From positions 439,001 to 503,000 of the forward strand of contig NZ_JAFEWC010000003.1 of assembly GCF_017355875.1 (NCBI RefSeq): a DNA stretch of 64,000 nt, written 5' to 3'. Positions 57,914-64,000 of the stretch are shown here, in pieces. This DNA comes from Aridibaculum aurantiacum (GTDB taxonomy: Bacteria; Bacteroidota; Bacteroidia; Chitinophagales; Chitinophagaceae). The notes beneath the pieces were generated by a model. That model did no database searches. It saw only the letters and a list, made by a program, of their open reading frames with translations, and was not told the origin of the DNA. Position 1 is the first letter of the stretch. Each line of letters opens with the position of its first letter. A program made the translations under genes and the position numbers.

Positions 57914-59608
57914 ATGAGTAAAGTTTTTACCATAACAGATGGGTTGGAAAACCTTGGAGCCATGAAAACAGGCGGCCAGGGATCCGTGTACAAAGGAAAG
58001 AGAACTGGTGAAATTATTACTGCTATTAAATTACTGCCTACTCCCATCTTCAATCCTACTGATGATGACCGCAGTTACCGCGACTTTAAGAATGAAGTAG
58101 ATAAGCTGAAGCGGGTAAATGAAGAACCACATCCAAACGTAGTTACCATACTTAGTTCAGGCGTTTCCGACACTGGCAATTTTCCATTCATAGAAATGGA
58201 ATATATAGAAGGTCCTGACCTGGAAGAGTTGCTGAAGCCACCACACGACCCGCTATTCTGCATAAAGGATGTATGTAAAGTAGCAGAGCATCTTTCTAAT
58301 GCATTGGCGCATTGCCACAAGTATGGTGTAAAACATGGCGACATAAAGAGCAACAATGTAAAGTTCAACATTAACACAGGAAATTTCGTGTTGCTCGATT
58401 TTGGTTTGTCTGTTATGTCTGATGAACAACGTCGGACAAGTCTTCGCAATGCAGGTGCAATAGAATTTATGGCGCCTGAGCAAAATGATGGAGAGATACT
58501 TTTCGCTACTGATGTATACAGCTTTGGTGTAATCATTTTTGAGCTACTGACAGGTCGTGTTCCTTTTCCGCTAAATGATAGAACAGAGTCGGCGCGTAAT
58601 ACCGTTCGACTATCACATATAGAAACTCCTGCACCTGACCTGGTAGAGTTGCGTACGCAAAACATACCAGCTGAGTGGCCGGAGGCGAAGAAAGAACGCG
58701 AACTACATATACCAGAATGGCTGGTGACGATGGTGTACAAATGTCTCGAAAAGAATCCAAAGGAACGTTTTGAAGATGGCGTGCTGCTACACGACTTTAT
58801 AGTCCACGAACGCCATGCAAGCAAAACGGATGAAGTACTTGCATCGCAGCTGGTGGTAATGAAGAAAGTCAACAAGCAACTCACCGACGAAGTAAGCTCG
58901 CTAAAGCAAACAGTGGCGCGGTACGAAAAACAACTGGCAGCCCGCGAACATTCACATAGTGATGCAGCCATTATAGCTCCTGCTCGTGCCAGCGAAGCAA
59001 CCTCCTATAGTTATGAGGGCAACAGCAGCCGCAGCGTATCACGCAGTACGTTTATGGTGGTATTGGTACTGGCTATAGCTTTTGCAGTCATTGCGGCTTA
59101 TTCATTTTTTAGTAAAGGAAATGCAGACACCGTAGCTGCCAGCTATGCAGTAGGTAATGATTCGCTGGATAGTGTACAAGGTGGTGCGCCATTATTTTCA
59201 GAACAAACAGACGATGTGGAGAATAAACCTGTGGAGCAGCTAACGGAAGCAGATGCGGTCCAGGTTACAGAAAGAAAACCTGAAGAAACCAATGTAACGG
59301 TTGTTGATACTTCGCAAGCGCCCGTAGCTGATACCTCTAAAAAAGTAGAAAAGCCTGAGGAGCAAACTGCCAAAGATCAACAAGATAAACCAGCAGGACC
59401 AGGCACTCGCTATAGGGTTGCTGCCAAAGCATATTTTCACAGCAAAGCCGATGAAAGCAGCCGTACCAATGAATTTATAATTCCAGGAAATGTTATTGTA
59501 AGAGCTATAGAAGATAAAGGAGAATTTATATTGGTGAATTTTAAAGACGACCAGGGAGAGACCACAACAGGGTGGATACGAAAGAAAGACCTGGCAAGGG
59601 CAAATTAA
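57914..59608 (+). CDS. Transmembrane Ser/Thr protein kinase with extracytoplasmic SH3-like domain
   Basis: A 564-aa Hanks-type kinase. Cytosolic kinase domain residues 1-300: glycine loop KTGGQGSVYKG (18-28), ATP lysine K39, catalytic HGD at 141-143 with N148, DFG at 162-164, APE at 187-189. HGD instead of HRD makes it a non-RD kinase. The juxtamembrane region has a short coiled coil (VNKQLTDEVSSLKQTVARYE). One membrane helix (about 380-400), an acidic Thr/Glu-rich linker and an SH3b-like domain (about 497-564, AKAYFHSKADESSRTNEFI...TTGWIRKKDLA) complete it. No PASTA repeats. Paralogue of the next gene. Confidence 0.92.
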   Translation: MSKVFTITDGLENLGAMKTGGQGSVYKGKRTGEIITAIKLLPTPIFNPTDDDRSYRDFKNEVDKLKRVNEEPHPNVVTILSSGVSDTGNFPFIEMEYIEGPDLEELLKPPHDPLFCIKDVCKVAEHLSNALAHCHKYGVKHGDIKSNNVKFNINTGNFVLLDFGLSVMSDEQRRTSLRNAGAIEFMAPEQNDGEILFATDVYSFGVIIFELLTGRVPFPLNDRTESARNTVRLSHIETPAPDLVELRTQNIPAEWPEAKKERELHIPEWLVTMVYKCLEKNPKERFEDGVLLHDFIVHERHASKTDEVLASQLVVMKKVNKQLTDEVSSLKQTVARYEKQLAAREHSHSDAAIIAPARASEATSYSYEGNSSRSVSRSTFMVVLVLAIAFAVIAAYSFFSKGNADTVAASYAVGNDSLDSVQGGAPLFSEQTDDVENKPVEQLTEADAVQVTERKPEETNVTVVDTSQAPVADTSKKVEKPEEQTAKDQQDKPAGPGTRYRVAAKAYFHSKADESSRTNEFIIPGNVIVRAIEDKGEFILVNFKDDQGETTTGWIRKKDLARAN

Positions 59609-59693
59609 CAAGCCTCACATAGAACAATCAAGTAAATTGGCGCGTTGTAACCAGTTTGCTGTACTTACAGGTGATACCACTGCAATTGCATTG

Positions 59694-59739
59694 TTCAGAA
59701 GAATTAAATTCACCACTTCCAGCAAACGGTTCTTCTGAA
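59694..59739 (+). repeat. Inverted repeat in front of second kinase gene
   Basis: TTCAGAAGAA (59694-59703) and TTCTTCTGAA (59730-59739) are a perfect 10-bp inverted repeat with a 26-base loop, ending nine bases before the ATG of the second kinase. In mRNA it would form a hairpin directly over the ribosome-binding region and could lower or regulate its translation relative to the first kinase (inference). No U-tract follows. Confidence 0.55.
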
Positions 59740-59748
59740 TAATTTATC

Positions 59749-61683
59749 ATGAGTAGAGTTTTTACTATTACTGCAGGACTTGAAAACATGGGCGCCATGA
59801 AAACTGGTGGCCAGGGTTCGGTGTATAAAGGAAAAAGGATCGGTGAGATCATCACTGCCATCAAGTTATTGCCTACACCCATCCATAGTGAGAGCGATGC
59901 CGATAAAAATTTTATTGCATTTACCAACGAAGTAGAAAAGCTGAAAAAGGTAAATGAAAAGCCCAATCCTAATGTTGTAAAGATCCTTAGCTCAGGGATA
60001 ACTGATACCGGCAATCTTCCATTTATAGAAATGGAGTACATAGAAGGCCCTGACCTGGAAGAACTGCTGCAGCCTCCGCACGAGCCTTTATTTACTATAA
60101 AAGAAGTAGTAAAAGTTGCCAATCATCTTTCTAATGCTTTGGCCCATTGTCATAAGATCGGCATTAAGCATGGTGACATTAAGAGCAACAACGTGAAATA
60201 TAATATTCACACAGGCAATTACATGTTGCTGGATTTTGGTCTTGCTGTCATGAGTGATGAACAAAGAAGAACAAGTCTTCGTCATGCAGGTGCTATCGAG
60301 TTTATGGCTCCTGAGCAGGCAGAAGGAACAACGCTTTTTGAAACAGATGTTTACAGCTTTGGAGTCATCCTGTTCGAATTGCTGGCAGGCACTGTTCCTT
60401 TTCCATTAAAAGATAAGAGTGAAACATCGCGCAACCAGGTAATGGTGGCGCACTTAGAAACAGCTCCTCCTGATATGCTGCAGCTGCGTAAGCAGGCACT
60501 TCCGGCAGCGTGGAGCGATGAAAAGAAGGTGCAGGAAATGCAGGTGCCGGCATGGCTTGTAAATATGATCTATCGGTGCCTGGAGAAAAAGCCACAGCAG
60601 CGGTTTGAGAATGGCGATGTGCTTCATGATTTCATTTGGCATAACCTGGGAGGCTCTACCAGCCTGGCTGTTGTAGGTGCTAATGCAGATGCTTTGGCAC
60701 AGGAAAACCGCCGTTTGCGCCATGAGAATGAACAGCTGCAACTTCAATTGAAAAAATTGCAGCAGGAAAAGGCTTCCACTGCAATCGTTTCCTCTGCTGC
60801 TGCACCCACTACTTTACAAGGTTCTGAGAATTCAGATTATTATACTGCATACCGCTCTAAAAAATCATCCTCCGGTACATGGCTGTTTGCGCTATTGGTG
60901 CTTGCAGGACTTGCAGTTGCCGTGTATTTTATCTTCTTTAAAGAAAAAGAATTGCCTTTGGCTGAAAGGACACCTGCTACAACAAGCAGTGGTAAGGCGC
61001 TGGTAGCAGAATATAAAGTGGTAGTTCCTCGTGCTTATTTTCACGATCAGCCAGATGAAACAACCCGTCGTAATGCATGGGCTATTCCTTCGGATTCTAC
61101 CATCAAAGCTTTAGACGAACGAAATGGATTTATCTATACAGAGATCACCAACCATAGAAACCAGGTTTCCAAAGGTTGGCTGAGAAAGGAAGATCTGAAA
61201 ACTGTCCAGGAGGCAGGTCGGACTACTTCGCCGCCGCCTGCCAATAATGCCAATACTACACCGGCGCTTAATGATGAAGACGTGAAGGCGCAACTGCGCA
61301 CCGCACAGCAGCTCATCAATAGCAGCAAAGTGCAGGAGGCGCTTCCAATATATGAGAACCTGTTGCAGGAAAATGTACCAGAAGCCATGTATCACTACGC
61401 TGATCTTGCATTGCGCAACGAAAACAAAAGGATCGATTGTAAATCTGCTTTTGAACTGCTGCAGAAAGCTAGCAATGCAGGACATACAGTGGCTAAGCGC
61501 ACTTTGGGTTTTCTATACGTTTTTGCTGAAGACCGTTACATACTTGAAGAAAACAATTACTATGCACGTTGTACTTTTTCAAAAAATCTTCCAAAAGGTT
61601 CTAAACTATTAGTAGAGGCTATGGTAGCAGGCGATTCGCTGGCTGCACGTTATGTGCGCGATCTGAATGCTGCCGAGCAATAA
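59749..61683 (+). CDS. Transmembrane Ser/Thr protein kinase with SH3-like and Sel1/TPR-like domains
   Basis: A 644-aa paralogue of the preceding kinase with near-identical motifs: KTGGQGSVYKG, AIK lysine 39, HGDIKSNNV (non-RD), LDFGLAV and APEQ. A short coiled coil (ENRRLRHENEQLQLQLKKLQ) precedes the membrane helix (about 376-398). Outside follow an SH3b-like domain (about 424-485, PRAYFHDQPDETTRRNAW...SKGWLRKEDL) and a Sel1/TPR-like helical region (about 508-644, EALPIYENLLQENVPEAMYHYADLAL, AFELLQKASNAGHTVAKRTLG). The external half differs from its neighbour, suggesting duplication followed by sensor diversification. Translation may be affected by the hairpin at 59694-59739. Confidence 0.92.
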   Translation: MSRVFTITAGLENMGAMKTGGQGSVYKGKRIGEIITAIKLLPTPIHSESDADKNFIAFTNEVEKLKKVNEKPNPNVVKILSSGITDTGNLPFIEMEYIEGPDLEELLQPPHEPLFTIKEVVKVANHLSNALAHCHKIGIKHGDIKSNNVKYNIHTGNYMLLDFGLAVMSDEQRRTSLRHAGAIEFMAPEQAEGTTLFETDVYSFGVILFELLAGTVPFPLKDKSETSRNQVMVAHLETAPPDMLQLRKQALPAAWSDEKKVQEMQVPAWLVNMIYRCLEKKPQQRFENGDVLHDFIWHNLGGSTSLAVVGANADALAQENRRLRHENEQLQLQLKKLQQEKASTAIVSSAAAPTTLQGSENSDYYTAYRSKKSSSGTWLFALLVLAGLAVAVYFIFFKEKELPLAERTPATTSSGKALVAEYKVVVPRAYFHDQPDETTRRNAWAIPSDSTIKALDERNGFIYTEITNHRNQVSKGWLRKEDLKTVQEAGRTTSPPPANNANTTPALNDEDVKAQLRTAQQLINSSKVQEALPIYENLLQENVPEAMYHYADLALRNENKRIDCKSAFELLQKASNAGHTVAKRTLGFLYVFAEDRYILEENNYYARCTFSKNLPKGSKLLVEAMVAGDSLAARYVRDLNAAEQ

Positions 61684-61757
61684 TGATGACTGGCTGTTTT
61701 GGCTAATGGTATAGTTTTTACTTTTTTGTTTCCATTGTTATACCAGAATTGGGATAG

Positions 61758-62039
61758 ATGAGATCAGCAGAGGAATGTCCATTGTGCAAAAGACCATTAG
61801 CAGAGCCAGCCAACAAGCACCACCTGATGCCGTTGAGCAAAGGCGGGAAGAACACGCCTACCATTCTTCTTCATAAAATCTGCCACGATAAGATCCATGC
61901 CGTTTTTGCTGAAATAGAACTGAAGCGCTATTACCACACAATCGATCGCCTGCTGGAACATGATGAGATAAAGAAGTTTGTACGCTGGCTGCAGAAAAAA
62001 GAACCAGGTTATTATGATAAAAGTGTAAAGCAGCGATAG
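61758..62039 (+). CDS. Small HNH-family protein
   Basis: A 93-aa protein with a zinc-type CPLC pair near residue 8, an HNH core (NKHHLMPLSKGGKN, then LLHKICHDKIHAVF) and a helical C-terminus. The motif order C-x2-C, HH, N, C-H-x3-H fits HNH nucleases. It is a standalone domain without recognisable DNA-binding additions. It lies 74 bases after the second kinase, before a repeat-bearing spacer and tgt. Activity unknown; structural zinc-binding protein is an alternative. Confidence 0.8.
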   Translation: MRSAEECPLCKRPLAEPANKHHLMPLSKGGKNTPTILLHKICHDKIHAVFAEIELKRYYHTIDRLLEHDEIKKFVRWLQKKEPGYYDKSVKQR

Positions 62040-62054
62040 GGAGATGGGAGTTGG

Positions 62055-62215
62055 AAGTCAAAATTCAAAATTCAAAAGTCAAAAAGTAAAAAGCAAAATC
62101 AAGGCAATAGGATCATGGGAAATGGCTTTGCTGTTCCTGAAATAGCGAAATGGAAATCTCTAAATCTCTACATTCCGAAATCCCAAATCCCAAAATCTAC
62201 AATCCCAAATCTTAC
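62055..62215. repeat. Degenerate GTCAAAA and AAATCYC-type repeats upstream of tgt
   Basis: GTCAAAATTCAAAATTCAAAAGTCAAAAAGT (62058-62088, imperfect 7-10 bp period) and AAATCTCTAAATCTC / GAAATCCCAAATCCCAAAATCT (62152-62213) are low-complexity arrays of the family seen near 16292-16470. The 243-base spacer holds nothing else recognisable. Confidence 0.65.
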
Positions 62216-62282
62216 ATGTCTGCTTCCTTTCCTCTGTTAATTTTCAGAAAGTAAAATTTCATTCTAATACTTTTGCCGGCTT

Positions 62283-63422
62283 ATGGCGGCACTAACATTC
62301 GAGCTTCAAAAAACCAATGATAATTCTAAGGCAAGGGCTGGTGTGATAACAACAGATCATGGCCAGATTGAAACACCTATTTTCATGCCTGTGGGTACAG
62401 TGGGTAGTGTAAAAGCGGTTACCCAGCAGCAATTGAACACTGATATCAAAGCACAGATCATTCTTGGAAATACCTACCACCTTTACCTGCGCCCCGGACT
62501 GGAAGTGCTGGAAGCTGCCGGTGGTCTTCATAAGTTCAACGGGTGGAGCAAGCCCATTTTGACTGATAGTGGCGGCTACCAGGTATTTTCTTTAGCAGCC
62601 AGTAGAAAGATCACTGAAGAAGGTGTGATGTTCCAGTCGCACATAGATGGCAGCAGGCATATGTTCTCACCGGAAAGAGTAATGGATATAGAACGCACCA
62701 TTGGTGCCGACATCATGATGGCTTTTGACGAATGCCCGCCCTATCCAAGCGACTACAAGTATGCAAAGAATAGTATGCACCTTACCCATCGCTGGCTCGA
62801 CAGGTGCTTCACAAGGTTCAACTCTACTGAGGATAAATATGGCTATACGCAAAACCTTTTCCCAATAGTGCAGGGTGGAACATATAAGGACCTGCGGGTT
62901 GAATCGTGCCAATATATTGCCAGTAAAGATGCGGTGGGAAATGCCATTGGTGGACTAAGTGTGGGCGAGCCAATGGAGATGATGTACGAGTTCACCCAGC
63001 TCTGCTGCGAAGAGCTGCCGGAAAATAAGCCGCGCTACCTGATGGGTGTAGGTACTCCATGGAATATCCTGAATTGTATTCACCTGGGAGTAGACATGTT
63101 TGACTGCGTTATGCCAACCCGCAACGGCAGGAATGGTATGCTCTTCACCACGAAAGGCGTTATCAATATCCGTAATAAAAAATGGGCTTCTGATTTTTCT
63201 TTATTAGATGATGAACTGGATAATAATGCCAGTAACTATTATACGAAAGCATACCTGCGCCACCTCTTTGTATCAGATGAAATACTGGGCTTGCAACTAG
63301 CCAGCATACACAATCTTTCATTTTACCTATGGCTGGTAAAGCAGGCAAGAGAGCATATCTTGGCTGGCGATTTTGCTAGTTGGAAAGATGATATTTTACC
63401 TGTTTTGCAGACAAGATTATAG
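62283..63422 (+). CDS. tgt: tRNA-guanine (queuine) transglycosylase
   Basis: Exchanges guanine-34 of GUN-anticodon tRNAs for the queuosine precursor preQ1. The 379-aa protein has the TIM-barrel motifs DSGGYQVFSL (catalytic Asp about residue 97), QGGTYKDLR, GGLSVGEP and DMFDCVMPTRNGRNG (nucleophilic Asp about 280). The zinc site normally written CxCxxC before SRAYLRHL is not visible. The stretch reads LLDDELDNNASNYYTKAYLRHL, without any cysteine, although a histidine-containing end (ASIHNLSFY) remains. Length is normal. Function is assigned with confidence; metal dependence is in doubt. Confidence 0.94.
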   Translation: MAALTFELQKTNDNSKARAGVITTDHGQIETPIFMPVGTVGSVKAVTQQQLNTDIKAQIILGNTYHLYLRPGLEVLEAAGGLHKFNGWSKPILTDSGGYQVFSLAASRKITEEGVMFQSHIDGSRHMFSPERVMDIERTIGADIMMAFDECPPYPSDYKYAKNSMHLTHRWLDRCFTRFNSTEDKYGYTQNLFPIVQGGTYKDLRVESCQYIASKDAVGNAIGGLSVGEPMEMMYEFTQLCCEELPENKPRYLMGVGTPWNILNCIHLGVDMFDCVMPTRNGRNGMLFTTKGVINIRNKKWASDFSLLDDELDNNASNYYTKAYLRHLFVSDEILGLQLASIHNLSFYLWLVKQAREHILAGDFASWKDDILPVLQTRL

Positions 63423-63801
63423 GCTGGAAGTGATTGCCGTGCGGGGTAAGGTTTCTCGCAGGAATAGTACGTTTTTATACTGCTACAGGATTAACTTGAA
63501 GGGAAGAAGATACATATTAGCTGAATGTGGAAAATCATCTCATAATCAGGATATTATACACTTTCAGTTGCTATTGCACCATCAACGTGACAGCCGGGTT
63601 ATATTTACTGTATCACACCCCCTGATCTGGTCCTGTATCTATGATTTCCAATAACCCCCACGTCCATCCTCTATGGATGTTTAAGTTGCATAGAAAGAAG
63701 TAGTTAAGGCTACTTTTTTCTTTTTATGCCTGTTGCTATTAACAACTTGTTTCTGCTTCTGTGCGGGCTTACTGCTATCTTTGGCGCCTCCATCAGGCAG
63801 C
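63423..63801. other. Intergenic region between tgt and lptF/lptG-like gene
   Basis: 379 bases with no gene recognised. It contains a short inverted repeat (TCCAT-cctct-ATGGA near 63664-63678) and a terminator-like hairpin at 63698-63719. Short open frames here lack any composition or start-site support. Confidence 0.5.
63698..63719 (+). terminator. Rho-independent terminator
   Basis: AAGTAG (63698-63703) and CTACTT (63710-63715) pair around a 6-base loop and are followed by further T residues to 63719. It lies between tgt and the permease gene and probably ends upstream transcription. Confidence 0.6.
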
Positions 63802-64000
63802 ATGAAAAAAATAGATTGGTACATTTTTAAGAACCTTCTCGTTACGTTCGTTTTTTCTATCCTGCTATTTACATTCATTACTGTAGTGGTTGATATCAGC
63901 GAAAAAGCTGATGATTTCGTCCGCTCCAAGCTGAGTGCAATGGAGATCATTCGCCAATACTATATTGGTTTTGTGCCGCACATCCTGGCTTTACTTTTTC
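63802..64000 (+). CDS. LptF/LptG-type permease (N-terminus only)
   Basis: Partial: 66 codons before the window edge. The start (MKKIDWYIFKNLLVTFVFSI) followed by a membrane helix (LLFTFITVVVDISEKADDFV) and SAMEIIRQYYIGFVPHILALLF is typical of the YjgP/YjgQ (LptF/LptG) family. These inner-membrane proteins extract lipopolysaccharide for transport with LptB. LptF versus LptG cannot be told from the fragment. Confidence 0.85.
   Translation, partial: MKKIDWYIFKNLLVTFVFSILLFTFITVVVDISEKADDFVRSKLSAMEIIRQYYIGFVPHILALLF

Noticed and set aside
58075-58971. Long open frame (298 codons) antisense to the first kinase
   Set aside because: It mirrors the kinase coding frame, has Ser/Cys-rich shadow composition, no plausible domain and no promoter.
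63423-63654. Possible small gene after tgt
   Set aside because: The open frame overlaps the end of tgt out of frame and has no recognisable domain or start context.

Overview
The window is a stretch of a Bacteroidota chromosome, most likely Chitinophagaceae or a close relative. This rests on type IX secretion (T9SS) sorting domains of types A and B, promoters matching the Bacteroidota pattern (TTG about 20 nt before TAnnTTTG), the gene families and moderate GC. The genus cannot be told from the sequence alone.

Left half (1-28850), almost all on the minus strand: amino-acid biosynthesis. Read in the direction of transcription there is leuA-leuC-leuD-leuB-ilvE-ilvD-ilvB-ilvN-ilvC-ilvA (Leu/Val/Ile), gltB-gltD (glutamate synthase), then thrA-thrB-thrC (Thr) and pheA plus a class I/II aminotransferase cut by the window edge (Phe/Tyr). 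A plus-strand ppc (PEP carboxylase, which makes oxaloacetate for aspartate) lies between gltD and thrA. Two unannotated leader peptides stand out. A 27-codon ORF with nine aromatic codons lies before pheA, followed by mutually exclusive antiterminator and terminator hairpins. A 32-codon ORF with nine Thr and five Ile codons lies before thrA. No such leader is seen before leuA.

Middle (29000-46840): a helical-repeat protein of unknown function, a small alpha/beta hydrolase, a lipoprotein, and two very large secreted proteins. One is 3514 aa with 29 tandem 53-aa modules arranged as a four-module (636 bp) higher-order repeat and a type B sorting domain. The other is an 1161-aa protein with a beta-propeller, a lipase-like domain and a type A sorting domain.

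Right half (46840-64000), plus strand: an OmpA-domain protein, a membrane-anchored EEP-family hydrolase, a lipoprotein, then a compact Ser/Thr signalling and cell-wall locus. It encodes a split protein resembling FhaA, a 33-aa membrane peptide, a membrane PP2C phosphatase, a natural fusion of a SEDS glycosyltransferase (RodA/FtsW) with a class B penicillin-binding protein, an FHA protein, and two paralogous membrane Ser/Thr kinases with extracytoplasmic SH3-like domains. Content and order closely parallel the mycobacterial fhaA-fhaB-pstP-rodA-pbpA-pknA-pknB locus, but with fused rodA-pbpA and without PASTA domains. This is the most interesting system in the window. It is followed by an HNH protein, tgt and the start of an LptF/LptG-type permease.

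Intergenic spacers carry degenerate short tandem and inverted repeats of several families. No tRNA, rRNA, CRISPR array, insertion sequence or prophage gene was recognised.
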